Assembly: GCA_036346225.1 (NCBI GenBank)
Contig: JARFIW010001469.1
Coordinates: 10,138,001-10,202,000, forward strand
Direction of reading: 5' to 3'
DNA from: Platerodrilus igneus
Lineage: Eukaryota > Arthropoda > Insecta > Coleoptera > Lycidae
Length of the DNA stretch: 64,000 nt
Below, piece after piece: positions 11,801 through 23,573 of the stretch. Each line of letters begins with the position of its first letter. Position 1 is the first letter of the stretch. The position numbers and the translations under genes are program-made. A model generated the notes under the pieces. That model did no database searches. It worked only from the letters and a program-made list of their open reading frames with translations, and had not been told where the DNA came from.

Positions 11801-12382
11801 TTCAACTTTTTATTGTATTATTTAGGTTCAGGCAATTTTTAAATCCCACACGGGGAATTCTATAGTATTATTATATTCAATATAAGCGTTACGAGAAAAC
11901 CACCAAAGCTTTGGTTCTTACATAAGTCCGGATATTGATTTATGATTTGTAGTTTGGAAAACCGCAAGGATTGCATTTTCCATGTTTAACGTGCAGCTGT
12001 GCCCACCAATTTGCGTCAAAATATTAACGTATCCTGGAGGTGGTCGATGACTCGTGGGAGCCGATACGTTGAAAGAAGCAGACTTTACTACCGGCCTTCC
12101 CCGAGTGCAAATGTGTATCGTAGAGTACGGACAGTCGACGAAGTAGTCCTTTTCATTCCTTATTCTTCTACCATTATAAAAAATACCATCGATAGGCGAA
12201 CTACCGCCGACCAAACAAGGAGACATCTAGACGCTACACCCGCATTAAAGACACGCCGGGATTAGGAAAACCACTAGCATTAAAATTTGAAAGGCATGTG
12301 GCGTCTCTAGGAATGTAATCCCATGTAAATTTGAATATCTTTTATATTATCCATTACAGCATATTATGTAGTAAAAGATGTC
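11801..12382 (-). other. Insertion in RTE copy F carrying an unrecognised ORF
   Basis: This segment has no counterpart in the other RTE 5' regions and interrupts copy F between its 5' UTR (12383-12615) and its endonuclease start (11625-11800). On the minus strand it holds a 102-codon ORF, a TATAAAA-like run near 11795 and AATAAA-like signals. Exact borders and a target duplication could not be fixed by eye. Confidence 0.5.
11918..12226 (-). CDS. Unrecognised 102-aa ORF (coding-like)
   Basis: The product has a balanced composition unlike the chance ORFs around it, with cysteines at spaced positions (DCPYS, HICTRG, HSCTLN) and a SHRPPPGY motif. I cannot name the family. A stop codon directly precedes the first ATG, and the frame ends SGLM at 11918. 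The terminal codons are followed by GTAAG, so it could also be an exon fragment with a donor site. It lies inside an insertion that splits a minus-strand RTE copy, so it may be part of another mobile element or an old captured fragment. Confidence 0.3.
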   Translation of the reverse strand: MSPCLVGGSSPIDGIFYNGRRIRNEKDYFVDCPYSTIHICTRGRPVVKSASFNVSAPTSHRPPPGYVNILTQIGGHSCTLNMENAILAVFQTTNHKSISGLM

Positions 12383-12615
12383 TTCCACATCGCAGTAGTG
12401 TATTTTAAAATACCATACTGATTCCTATGATCTCTGTCAATCTAAGTACCGGAAGAGCTGCTGCCCTCTTTCGGGGAACTGTTTTATTCTGCTTCTTCAC
12501 TAAAGACCCCACCAATTTGGCTAAACCTATAGTTCGGTTCTTTAGCTCACTGAAACACTCGAGCCATTCTATCCGTTCTAGTATTCTAGAATTTCTTCAT
12601 GGTGCAGGTCCGTCC
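12383..12615 (-). mobile_element. RTE-like LINE 5' UTR (copy F, part 1)
   Basis: The reverse complement begins GGACCTGCACC and follows the 5' leader of the copies at 26.43, 35.43 and 55.43 kb: a conserved GTGTTTCAGTGAGCTAAAGA block, the GAAAGAGGGCAG block, then CACTACTGCGATGTGGA. It breaks off at ~12383 and resumes as coding sequence at 11800. Confidence 0.8.
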
Positions 12616-14984
12616 AGAACAGCAATTTTTGTCATAAAATTATTTGTTTTTCGTGGAATTTAGTTATTTGAACGAAACAAAACTTTAATGATTATCACAA
12701 CATATTTTTATACGATGAATTTCGTCTAAAAAAAACCCTGACAACTTTCTCAGACTTTGGTTAATCCGCAAAAATTGAAAGCGATTTTGAAGTTTATGAA
12801 ATATTGTACAATATTTCCAAAAATTTTTGAATAACATTTTCCGTTATTTATATAAGGACAGACAAACATATTGGGCTTTTTAACCATAAAGAATTCAAAA
12901 ACCATTTTCGCACGTTTGGTTTTCACGCAATATCTTGAAACATACTAATAATGGTCCAAATACCTAATTTGACATTTTCATACTAAATGATTTGTATGCT
13001 GCATTCAAAAAAGTTTTGTACTCACGCTTTTATTGGTAACACGGATTGTGGTATAAAATTTGCGAGCAATATCTTTATCAACCGTGAGAATCAAGGTGGA
13101 GCCAAATTCGTGAATTTTAACTATAAGACATGTTGTTCTAAATACTAAGAGTATATACAAAATAAGATGGCAATGTACTTACGTTCTGCCAAACATTAAA
13201 AGCGTACGTACCTGCAATAGAAAAGATAAATTAATAATCCTATAAATATAAAAAGCATAAAAGTTTAACAACAATTTTAAAATAGATAGTAAATGAAAAT
13301 GGTAGAGTTAATTTAGGTTTTTTAGCTGTTTTAGCTTCAGTTAAAGACCTATGTTTCGGACGTTCTAGAAAGATGTTTTCAATTTGTTACATACAGTTTT
13401 GGCCCCGAAAATCTAGCCGATAATCCATAGAAAAACTCGGTGAACTACCTCACTAGAAATTCTGTGTTACGATAAAGAACAGTAAACCTCAAGTGTACTA
13501 ACAAGAATATTTGCCAACTAGCTCAGTGGGGGTGTTCCAAGAGAGTCCCGGAATACTAATGTGTGGGAATTATCAGTTTCAATCGGGAATTATCTTTAGA
13601 CACCACCTAATCTCGAAATATGGGGATTCCCAAAGAAAAACCTCAAAATGAACAATAGGAGTATACCAAAACCCGCGATCAGAACTGTGATTCTTGCTTA
13701 AAATTCACCCGAGGAATAATTGAGGACACTAATTCACAACAAACGTAAAATAAATGTAACGATAAGGACAATAATATAACTGCTCGCCGTGAAAAAAGGT
13801 TCCCAAAATCAATGCTAAATTGCCTGCCTGTATATTAATCACGCCTTTAGATAATGGCAATATCTTTTAGTATATCACGACTGAAAACTATTACCTTTAC
13901 CATTAATTATGAAAATACAAATCTATGAAATTTTTTACTTGATTGCACAATTAAAATTTAAGCACAAGTACATACAAACATTTTTAAACAAATGTTAAAT
14001 ATATCAAAAAATAGTTGTCATAATGCAAAACTTTTTCGGTGAACAAATTTACTTTCTAATTTCTTAACACTAAAAACAAAAACGTACTCTGAGAACGTTT
14101 ATAAGTTTATATAGATAAAAATGTTCACTAATTAAAGGTGACTGTAGGTAATAGTTCCAAAATTTGTATTATAAATACCTGAGGAGTAATTTGACTGTAG
14201 ATACCTCGAAAATTAAAATCAATTATCTTCTGAACTCGATCGTCGTTTTAACCAGGGATTACTGAAAATTTTGGAACATTGTTAAAACATGCATGTTTCT
14301 CAATCAACATGCATTTCCAACATGAAGGTGCACTAATGAAGAAATCAATTCTTCCTAAAGGTAAAATCCACCAACTCGGAGAGATATAATTCCGAACTTT
14401 ATTTGACTAATCATATTAATCAAGTTTGTTACTTAATTATTCAAAGGTTAACTAACTGTACCTATCAAGTTTGTATGTTATCTCTTTCAATACTTTTCAC
14501 AAACAGAATAGCAGACGATTCTTTTTTTTCATAAAACAAACTCGAAATTATCTTCCGCAGAATTCGTAATGAATTAAGACAGCAGATTGAAATTACCTTT
14601 GTTGTTTTCATTTAACTAACTTATGTAAAATTATCTGTATAACACATTAACCAGAACCCAAAAAGGGAATTTACCATTTCCTGCATCGGCATAATTCAAA
14701 GTATGACCATTCTTCGTCTCATGACGGTGATATCATTGGTGCCAAAGTTATACCTTATCAATCAAAACAAATGAATCGTCAAACTGTAACAATTTAAAAT
14801 ACAAAATAACGACGATATAATTTCTAACCATGAAACCACCATAATGAATTTGACAACCCTCGAGTATAAACAATACGGATTATAACAATAAACTAATATA
14901 ATACTTTCTTAGATCAAGAGTGCATGTAAACTAAAAATCGTATTTCTTAAAAAAGTAGAGTCAGGTAGAGAGGAAAAAGATAAA
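12616..14984. other. AT-rich stretch; one weak tRNA-like block
   Basis: No coding sequence recognised. At 13508-13592 an A-box-like TAGCTCAGTGGG is followed ~50 bp later by a poor B box (GTTTCAATCGG). It may be a degenerate SINE head, but nothing else supports it. Confidence 0.4.
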
Positions 14985-15140
14985 AGAGTATAGGAAGACC
15001 TAGACCAAGCTATATTAGTCAAGTTATTGTAAATTTAGGCTGTGAAGGGTATCTAGAACTTTTTAGATTAGCACAGAATATAAAAGAAGTTAGAGCTGCG
15101 TCAAACCGACCTTAAGTAAGTTCGAAAACAAAATGAATGA
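14985..15140 (+). mobile_element. 3' end of an RTE-like LINE (diverged relative)
   Basis: The plus strand reads GRPRPSYISQVI...LGCEGYLELFRLAQN, the same C-terminal pattern as the main family (GRPRL...IVKDVGC...CRLAQN) but clearly diverged. It ends with AATGAATGATGA, like the family's short TGA-repeat tail. Confidence 0.6.
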
Positions 15141-15540
15141 TGAAAAAAGTAACTCTAACCCTATTGGTGGGATTTACTAACACAGAAACTATGAAAACAA
15201 AATATGATTGTGAACATTTCAAAGGAATGCTACAAATTAATCTTTTCAAATTTAGCACCTAGCAATTAGTTTGGCAAAATTATTTCTTTTCCTTATAATT
15301 TCAAAATTATTCTTTTCTCGTATTCTTTGTAAAACTCATCCGTTCAGAACGCCTATATTCAAGCTTTTCCATGCGATGACAACGTTACATTTCAAATATC
15401 TCCAATAGTTTCTGTTTTATCCCTAAGAAAGTCAAAAATTAATAAGCATGATTTTTCTTTCATAAGTAATCACAAAATACCATTTTTTCCTTTACTAAGG
15501 TCACCTTCTCGGCCTATCTTTGTTTCCTCCTATATTATCA

Positions 15541-16447
15541 GTATTATTATTATTATTATTTGTTTTTTCTTCTCAGATATTTATCTGGTATTAGCAGATA
15601 AGCACGTGGACCGTTAATCGATTAGTTATATTATGCATTTAGAAATTTTCGAGTTATAGTACATGTGTCCAGTATGACATTTTTGTAGATGTGTGAATGT
15701 GTTTGGATGTAGTTGTGATTTTTAGACGTTTTGGTGTACGTTATTTGGTATGACTTCTGTACTTGATAATATGATCAATATTTCTACTTTATCTTGGTGC
15801 CACATGTCTTTGATTTCTTCAGCTAGTTGTATGCATTTTTCTATTTTTCTCCTGTGTTTTTCTGGATATTGAATGTGTTTGGGATAGATATATCCTATTA
15901 GCTGTGTGATTTTCTTTTGTTTGTGAAAAAGTGTAATGTATGATTTGTTGTGTGGTATTGTTTTGTCGGTTATGCTTTTGTTCCAGTATAGCTTGTGTTC
16001 TGTGTTTTCAAGTATGTTTTGATATGTGTATTTGTATATTGGTGTATGTTCCTTTGTGAGTTTGTGTTGTAGGGTTAGTTGTTGCTGTATTATTTTTGCG
16101 GTGTTGTCATGTCGTTTGATGTATTCCGTATTGTTAGTATTGGAAATCCGCTTGCGATGTGTTCTATTATTTCTATTTGTTGCTTACATAGTCTACATTT
16201 GTCTGTTGTTACGTTGGGGTCTTCAATGATGTGTTTACTATAATAGTGTGTCAATTGTCTGGACTTGTAACACTATCATGACTCCCCGTGTTTCACTGCA
16301 TATGTTGCCTTTCTTGAGTCACATGTTTGATGCTTCTTGGCCGACATGTGGTCGTGTAAGGTAGTATGAATGTTTCCGTGCACTGTTTCTTTCTTCCAGT
16401 TTTCTTGCTTTGTGTATTATTGTGATTTCTTCTAGGGGGTTGAAAGT
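15541..16447 (-). mobile_element. LINE RT C-terminal region (second family), decayed
   Basis: On the minus strand the 3' part of a non-LTR retrotransposon polyprotein is readable across frames: YIKRHDNTAKIIQQQL (near 16100), KLYWNKSITDKTIPHN (near 15960), a QLIGYIYPKHIQ block, the AEEIKDMWHQDKVEI block and IILSSTEVIPNN (near 15750). This tail is typical of a LINE group common in insects. It differs from both the RTE-like and RNase-H-bearing LINEs here. The 3' end is an (ATT)n run at 15542-15561, probably its tail. Upstream it is cut at 16447 by the LTR-like repeat. Confidence 0.7.
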
Positions 16448-16835
16448 TGTTACGTTCATTTACTGTCGATAAATTAAAAACCTACATCCTTTTACTTCAT
16501 TACTCATTTATTTAGATCCTGCTCAGATCCTGCAACAACGCCCGGTATATTAGAGCTTCCTATAATAAGCCCGCTTTCTAGTAATTTTCAATTTCAAATC
16601 TAGTTGCGTTAAAACGTAAAGTTTATGCTATAAATTAAATAGTCAATACCCTGTTTTACGTATCCGTGAACTCGTTACACCTTGCGATAGCGTGTAAGTA
16701 CTTTCTCAATTGTTTCAATCGGGAACTCGTTGTAATAAGGTATTAAGCAATCCGATAAAAACCGTATTTCAAGTTTGCTAATCACGGTTGATAACACCAA
16801 TATTACTTGGAGCTCTGGTTATTTAGTGAAACAAA
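16448..16835 (+). mobile_element. LTR-like repeat, truncated third copy
   Basis: It starts TGTTACGTTCATTT, identical in style to the starts of the 43517 and 48803 copies. It shares the TTTATGCTATAAATTAA, CGATAGCGTG and GTTTGCTAATCACGGTTGATAAC-type blocks. Similarity fades at about 16835, before the internal and right-end sequence. No right terminus is seen. Confidence 0.65.
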
Positions 16836-17454
16836 ATTAATATTCACTTTCTTTTCGATATACAAGACGAAAGAATTTGCCATATTTTTGTTGGCTCCGT
16901 TTTCCTCGTGGAAAGTTCGCGCACGCAATACAGCGTGGTCAGTAATGATGGTTTTGTAAAACTATACTTTTCGGCGACCATAAATTAATCGCTATAACTA
17001 TCGCCTATAACTATTCTAGCTTCTTCCGGTGGCCCTACCCATTTCGAATGGACCTACACCTTGCCGAAGTTCTAGATAATTAGAACAGATGAAATGGCTT
17101 GCGTGTTCTAATGAGAAAAAGAGCCAAACTACATGTCCAACCAAAGTAGTAGGGTCGTTAGTCAGAAACCAGACTAAGACCTCCCCGAAAGAGGGCAGAG
17201 GCTCTTTCGGTACTTAGATTGGCAGAGACTATAGAAGTCGGTATGACAGTTCAAGATACACTACCGCGATGCAGAAGGCAACAGGAAACCACCACATTAC
17301 CTCCCAAGTATACGGCGTACTTAAATTGAAATAAACATGATGGCATTCTCTGCGGTAAATCCAGAGTTAAAATAGTTCCCCATTCGGATCTCCGCGGGAG
17401 GGGACTACTTCGAAGGATGCGATCGGAAAGGTAAGAATAAGAGTCGGGAACATT

Positions 17455-18420
17455 TTGCGAGTGGGAGCGTGGAATGTTACAAGCATGAAGCAAGTAGGTA
17501 AGCTAGAGAACCTAAAAATCGAAATGAATAGGTTATCACTAGACATAGTAGAGATCAGCGAAGTTCGGTGGCCAGAGGCAGGGGATTTTTGGAGTGGAAA
17601 CTTCAGTGTAATTTATTCAGGAGCAGAGGAAGGAAATTTGGATGTGGGGATAGTTATGCGGAGAAAGATAGGATACTGTGTAGAAAATTACTTACAAAAG
17701 AACGAAAGAGTACTCATGGTTATTTAGAATCTAAACCGGTAAACACACTAATAATACAAGTATACATGTCCACCTCTAGCTACAGTGACGAAGAGGTAGA
17801 AGCGATCTACTAAGATATAGAAGACATATTAAGATACGTAAAAGGACATGAAAATTTAATAATTACGGGGGATTTTAATGCAGTGGTAGGTGAGGGTAGG
17901 GAAGGAGCGGTAGCAGGTTTATTTGGTCTAGGCACGAGCAAATAGGCTGGTAGAATTTTGCGACAAGAACAATTTAATCATCACAAACACATTATTTCAA
18001 TATCATGCTAGAAGACGATGTACGTGGAAGATGCCAGGAGATGTAGGAAAATATCAAATAAAATAAACAAATGACCTGTTACCTACCTAGCACTGGCGGA
18101 CCTTCTAAGAAGGTGCTACACCCAGTCCTAATCGAGGAAGTTGGTCGACGGATACCAATCCGTTTCTAATTAAACATTAACGAATAATTTTGCCTAGCAT
18201 GGAGAAAGTAATTCGAGCATAAGGGATCGAAATATTTATTTATTTATATATTGATTTCGATCCCCTATGCTCGAATTACTTTCTCCATGCTAAGCAAAAT
18301 TATTCGTTAAGATATCAAATAAATTACATTCTTGTTAGACAACGGTTTAGGAATCAAGTAAAAGACTGTAGAAGCTACCCAGAAGTAGATATAGACACTG
18401 ACCCCAACATCGTAATTATG
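17455..18420 (+). pseudogene. APE-like endonuclease domain of RTE copy B
   Basis: The domain starts LRVGAWNVTSMKQVGKL and keeps the ISEVRW block (17555), the IYSGAEEGN strand and the ITGDFNAVVGEG catalytic block (17866-17895). The C-terminal part (RRCTWKMPGD, then the DTDPNIVIM histidine region, here Asp-Pro instead of Asp-His) spans the hairpin insertion at 18063-18311. The role in the family is nicking of target DNA to prime reverse transcription. There are several stops (for example at 17727 and 17811) and the catalytic His is lost, so it is a pseudogene. Confidence 0.8.
18063..18311. mobile_element. 249-bp insertion ending in a long near-perfect hairpin
   Basis: It is flanked by a 12-bp direct repeat ATATCAAATAAA (18051-18062 and 18312-18323), and the sequence is absent from the homologous positions of other RTE copies. 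Its right half is an inverted repeat: a 57-nt arm at 18177-18233 and its complement at 18254-18310 with about two mismatches, around a 20-nt AT-only loop. The left half has a small ACCTTCTAAGAAGGT palindrome. No ORF. The long target duplication points to an LINE-mobilised retroposon or a hairpin-forming MITE. Confidence 0.8.
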
Positions 18421-20540
18421 AAGGCCGCACTCAAATTAAAAAATTTGAAAAGAAGAAACGGAAAAAGGCACTTGAACTTAGAGAAACTAAAAGGTAAAGA
18501 TATTCAAGAAAGATTCGAAAAAAAATCAAATGAATTGCTCAAAGATATCGGGCAAATATCTGATATTAAGGAAGTAGAAACAGAATGGAATAACATTAAA
18601 TCCAGCCTAGACATGGCGGCCAGAGATATTCTGGGGTATACACAAAAAGAAAATAAGAAACCACGAATAACAAATGATATCCTAAATTTAATAGAAGAAA
18701 AACGAAAATATAAAAATAAATCAGATGAAACAAGAAAACAGATATACAAAGCCATAAAATGGGTAATTATTCGCAAATGCAGGAGAGCTAAAGGAACAAT
18801 GGATTGATGAAAAGTGCAAAGAGGTACACACTAAGATGGAAGTAGGAAAGACAGATTTAGAATACAAACTAATTAGAATCAATTTTAGGGATATAAAGCC
18901 GTATAGCAAAAATATACGGGACGCGGGAGAAAACATCATTATAGAACATGTAGAGAAAGTGGGTAGATGGCAAGAATATATAGGGAGTTTATATGCAGGA
19001 TAGGAACTAAATGCAGTAGAACAGGAATCAGACATGGAAAATGATGACTTGGGATATCCTATACTTAGAGATGAATTTGAATTAGCATTAAAGGGTCTGA
19101 AAAATGGTAAGGCGCCGGGTACAGATAAGGTGCAAGCAGAAACTCTAAAAGCCGCCGAACAAGCAATAACATAACGTCTCTTCCAATTTGTTAGCTATAT
19201 GTATGAGACAGGCGAGATACCCAAAGATTTCAAACGTAACATCACAGTAACTATACCAAAAAAGAAAAGCGCGAATAGATGTGAAAATTTTCGAACAATA
19301 AGTTTGACAACACAGGTGCCAAAAATATTAACTAGAATTGTACAAAGACGAATTGAAAAACGGGCTGAAGAAATACTAGGAGAAGACCAATTTGGGTTTA
19401 GGCAAAGCATGGGAACACCCTATTTTAGCTCTGAGAGTGATAATGGAGAAAACAATAGAAAAAGAGGAAACCGTGTATATAGAGTTTGTAGATCTGGAAA
19501 AAGCATTCGACACTGTAAAATGGAAAAAAACGTTCGAAAAAATAGGAATGAGTTATAGGGATAGAAGAATAGTAGATAGCTTATACAAAGAGCAAAAACC
19601 GCAGCAATAGAATTAGAGCAGGAACGTAGAGAAGTAAACATTAGGAAAAGGGTGAGACAGGGATGTGCCCTAACCCCATTAATTTTTAACTTGTACATTG
19701 AAGAGGCAATGAATACTATCAAATGCAAGAAGACATTTGGAATTACTATGCAGGTACAAAAATTGATAGGCTTAGATTTGCAGATAATATAGCAGTATTA
19801 TCATCTAGCAAGAAACTGCTCTTAATGAAATAGAAACGGTTCTAACAGAGAGATGCGGTATGAAAATTAACAAAACTAAAACTAAAGTACTATTATGCAG
19901 AGGAGGGGAAAATAAATCAAGAACAAAAATACAAATATATAACACGAACTTACAAGAGGTTAAGGATTTCTGCTACCTAGGAAGTCAAATAACGCAAGAC
20001 GGGAAAAGCACAAAAGATATAAAACAAAGATTAGCACAAGGTCGTGCTACATTTAACAAGAAAAAGCAACTACTGTGATCAAAGACAACAAACCTAGAAA
20101 CAAGGAAAAGATAGCTTAAAACATATGTGTGGAGCACAGTACTGTACGGCTGTGAAGCCTGAACAGTAGGAGAGGCAGACAAGAAAAAGGTAGAAGACTT
20201 GGAAATGCGGTGCTACAGACTATGATGAAGATATCATGGACAGACAAAGTTACAAACGAAGAGGTACTAAAAATGGTAGGGGAAAAAAAATATGTAGAAA
20301 ACGGTAAAAAATAGGAGAGATAGGATGATAGGCCACATACTACAGCATGAGGGAATAGTGCGGAATATATTAGAAACAGAGATAGAAAAAAAGAGAAGAA
20401 GAGGTAGACCTAGGTTACACTACTGCACACAGATAGTGAAAGATGTAGGCTGTAGGAGTTTCAGGGAAATATGTAGGCTAGCTCAGAATAGAAATCAATG
20501 GAGGTACGCATCCAACCAGTCCCAAGATGAATAAATTAAT
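18420..20540 (+). pseudogene. Reverse transcriptase domain of RTE copy B
   Basis: A charged linker (18418-18807) leads to the RT. Visible blocks are LKNGKAPGTDKVQ (19090), the FKRNITVTIPKK strand (19225), QFGFR (19388), EFVDLEKAFDTVKW (19478-19519), the RQGCALTPLIFN block (19655-19690), LRFADNIAVL (19772, catalytic Asp to Asn), KINKTKTKVL (19862) and YLGSQITQDG (19975). The C-terminus includes the MIGHILQHEGI and RRRGRPRLHYCTQIVKDVGC blocks (20325-20460), ending near 20534. No RNase H follows, as expected for RTE. At least five frame breaks are needed to read it through. Confidence 0.85.
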
Positions 20541-21061
20541 GACGAAGAAGGTAACTGTACTTAAACATGATGATTATTATAAGCAACTACAGGTATTGGC
20601 TGTGAAACATTCTCGAATTATGTTAATTGTGTGAAAGGATTTACTAAAAAACTATTATTTCGGCAAATGTCCAAGTGTTGGGGATCTTGGCAGCCACAGG
20701 CTGCTTAACTCCCTTCACTGAATATCTGTGAAATAGGGCAGAAAATTAGAAAACAATAGAAGGGGAACCGAGCTGTATACATGCTGTGTGAGAATTTAAG
20801 GGAACTGCATAGGTTAGCTCAGAATATAAATAAGTGCAGGTACGTGCCCAACCATTTTTGAGACGGAAAAGCTAATGACGAAAAAATAAGCGCAGACAAA
20901 TCTGATGATTATTATGAAAAAAACTACTGGTGTTGGTTGTGAAATATGTGCAACTAATGTTGACTGTACGAAAAGATATATTGAAAAAAATATTAAATCG
21001 GTAAATGTTTATGTGCTGGAGGAACTTGGCAGCCACAGGCTGCTTACCCCCCCTCACAACC
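20541..21061 (+). repeat. Tandem 3' units of RTE copy B
   Basis: After the ORF the sequence repeats itself. The block AGGCTAGCTCAGAATA (20474) recurs as AGGTTAGCTCAGAATA about 337 bp later, together with the hairpin GCAGCC-ACA-GGCTGC (20694 and 21031). Equivalent arrays follow the ORFs at 37.9-38.4 and 59.7-60.5 kb. The array ends at TCACAACC, where the SINE begins. Confidence 0.8.
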
Positions 21062-21352
21062 TTACATGTGATTTTCCAATGCTCCACCCGAAAGTACATT
21101 GGCCAGGAAGCGAGTTTTTTACCTGGAAAATTTGGACTTTTGCCGAACTCTTGCTGTTCCAAGCAAGGTAGGGATCTTTAACGTGCGTGACAACACTCAC
21201 ACACAGGACCTCCATTTTACCTCTCATCCGAACGAGGGTGTATTTTTGTGAAAAATGCTCGCCTAACATTTTTCAAGCGGACTGTGTCGGGATTCGAACC
21301 CGGGACCTTGGGCGTAGTAGTCACACACATACCACTACGCCACGGAGCCGCC
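21062..21352 (-). mobile_element. tRNA-derived SINE (copy S1)
   Basis: Read on the minus strand it starts GGCGGCTCCGTGGCGTAG at 21352 (A box). The B box GGTTCGAATCC follows at ~21290. The ~220-bp body then carries the family's ACGTTAAAGATCCCTACCTTGC and TTGGAACAGCAAG blocks, ending AAAATCACATGTAA at 21062. It sits immediately after the 3' units of RTE copy B. It is RNA polymerase III-type, non-coding and non-autonomous. Confidence 0.85.
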
Positions 21353-22299
21353 TTGTCTCCTCTACCACCATCCTCCCTGGTATCAAAGCCAAATTGACAA
21401 ACAGTAAATAAGCATTAAATTAGTACGTCAAAAATTGGGCAATAATTATGCGCGGACATTCCATTTATGTGTATGATTTACTCTACCTTATCATTAACGA
21501 TCTGTTTCACTCTTTCTCGTTACTTCTCCCAAGCTTGATACCGTATCTTTCATTATAAAAACTGCTAGAGGTTGTAAAGTATGCCTGATGATTACAATGT
21601 TTTACCCTTTTACTATTACTGCCGACTACTAATATTCAAAGCACGAATATATCATTTCACGCATTTTAACAATGACGCCAACTTCTGCTAATTCTGGTGC
21701 ATGAAAGTCAATACCCCATCGGACAAAAAACTGTCACTAGGAATGAGGAAGCAACCAATAATACTTGGAAGAACTGATCTGCACATTTTGAATTTTAATC
21801 GATTTTCAAGTAGTTTATAGTTTTTTAATGGCATCGACAGAGCAAGTTCTCGACATATGGATAAAATTCATCCAACCAAAAGTAAATAAGACGAGAAGAA
21901 TAAACGGTTTCCAATAAGCAACAAACTATTAATAGTTAATGAACTAATCAAGATTAATACAATGGATAACGGAAACTTAAAAGCAGCAGGAAGTAGTGAT
22001 TGCCTTGTGTAGTCAGTTGTATAAGCTTTCGCATACCGGCCGGACAAGAAGTTGATGGTTTGCTGGTGTGGAGTAGTGACCTCGACTAACCTACATCTGA
22101 GTACGATCCGCGGACATGGCATTGAGCGCATTCCTTCACGACGTTCACGATTCAAGTTCCGCTGTCCGGTGAGTGGTTGGGTTGTCTAGGATGTATCGCG
22201 TCCAAGACCACAAGCTAAAAACAACACGCCTTTAATAACCATCCACAATACCGAAGTTCAATGCACCTGTTGAAATGATATATGAAAATTATTGGGAGA
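21353..22299. other. AT-rich stretch, nothing recognised
   Basis: Only short ORFs without family resemblance. No paired terminal repeats found. Confidence 0.5.
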
Positions 22300-22639
22300 T
22301 CGTAGTTTGACCAAATTAATTATTACGAGGGCCTTTTGGGGCATAACCATGCTTATAAAAAGTGAAAAATGAAAGTTCTAAGAATTTCAATGCATCTATT
22401 TTAAATGAATCCATGAGTCACGAAGTGTAAATTTAAAAAAAAATCGCAATAACTTCATCTTCGCATACGTGTGTAGGTCACCCATACGTTCTAAATCTCA
22501 TGTAATAATACTTCGTGGGGCAGAATGGAAGGGCATTTTAGAAATAAGAATAACAACTGTTTTTCAACTTAAAAAATTGTAATTAGAAAAAATGAAAGCT
22601 TAGATTTAACATTTAACAACGAAACACTAAAATTACGTT

Positions 22640-23405
22640 CTGAAAATGATATCAGACAGATGCCCTCCATTTTCTGCAATACATTGCTGTAGTCATTCCT
22701 CAAAGTCCCGCATCATCCTCTCACACAAGTCGGTGTCAATTGCCCTAACTACAGTAGTGGTGGTTTCTTTCCAACTCTTGCAGGTTTCGAGGTTTATCAA
22801 CATACACCTTCGACTTTAGGTGTCCCCATAAAAAATAATCACAAGCTTGAAATCTGTGGAACGAGAGGTCGAGAACAGGAGATCACGTGTACAGAAAAAA
22901 TGCGAAGCACAATTTCCATTAAGGCTCTGGCTGTATGTACTGTTGCACCATCTTGTTAGAACCAAACATTTCTTTTATTGATTCTTCGAAGTCGCAATTC
23001 TTCTACCAAAATGTTTTCCAACACAAAAACATATCGTGCGAAGTTTACAGTTAGAGTTACCTCTTACATCTTCGAAAAAATAGGGTCCGATCACTTCAAG
23101 ACATTTCGCAGCGCGCTAAACGACGACATTGCGAAGGGAGCGTTGATGCAGTTCACGGGGTTTTTTGTTGCACTATATCGATAGTTCTGTTTGTTAAAAG
23201 AACCGCTGAAATGAACATCGCTTCGTAATTATGAATTATTCATTTTCATCAGCAAAAATCATTTGCATTATTTCGACGAACTGTTGGCGTTGAGCAAAAT
23301 CTCCTTTATTCAGTTGCTAGACAAACATAAGCTTATAGGGATGAAAGTGAATGCTTTGGTGTAATTTTTGCGAAGTGTTCGACTGCATACACTTGATGTT
23401 TCCAG
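22640..23405 (-). pseudogene. Tc1/mariner-superfamily transposase relic (lineage 1)
   Basis: Across minus-strand frames one can follow a DDE transposase from N to C: SSVCSRTLRKNY (near 23390), KGDFAQRQQFVEI (23290), EVIGPYFFEDVRGN-like sequence (23070), then QDGATVHTARALMEIV (22930), where the second acidic residue of the triad lies. CDYFLWG (22835) and VDKPRNLQEL (22790) precede the C-terminal CIAENGG block (22670). The N-terminal helix-turn-helix is missing. Sequence downstream to ~22300 may be its 3' UTR. Many stops and shifts: dead. Confidence 0.75.
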
Positions 23406-23408
23406 TGC

Positions 23409-23573
23409 TCCTTGCGAAGGTACTACACTTGGTATTTTGAATTTTGCCAAACCCTGGCTATTCCAAGCAAGGTAGAAACCTTTTCAGAGTGTGTGATAAC
23501 ACACACACACGCGGGACCTACATTTTACCTCTCATTTAAACGAGGGCTTGTTTTGTGAAAAATGCACGCGAGT
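23409..23573 (-). mobile_element. tRNA-derived SINE, tail and body only (copy S2)
   Basis: Minus-strand match to the 3' two thirds of the SINE family (the GGTACTACA, CAAGGTAG and TACCTCTCAT.. blocks seen inverted). The tRNA head is missing. It lies exactly between two transposase relics of opposite orientation. Confidence 0.75.

Larger units (their letters stand above)
17030..21061 (+). mobile_element. RTE-like LINE, most complete copy (copy B)
   Basis: It runs from a 5' leader (17035, GGACCTACACC) through one APE-endonuclease plus RT reading frame to a GC-poor 3' region. Matching copies are at 26.4, 35.4 and 55.4 kb on the same strand and at 1-1.06, 11.6-12.6 and 35.0 kb on the other. The coding region has many frameshifts and stops. 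A 249-bp hairpin insertion interrupts the endonuclease at 18063-18311. The catalytic Y/FADD box reads FADN, so the RT would be inactive even if frames were intact. The 3' part consists of repeated ~340-bp units, and a minus-strand SINE follows directly. Confidence 0.85.

Noticed and set aside
16026..16229. Cysteine-rich plus-strand ORF as a small secreted protein
   Set aside because: It is the antisense of the LINE C-terminal region, whose motifs read on the minus strand.
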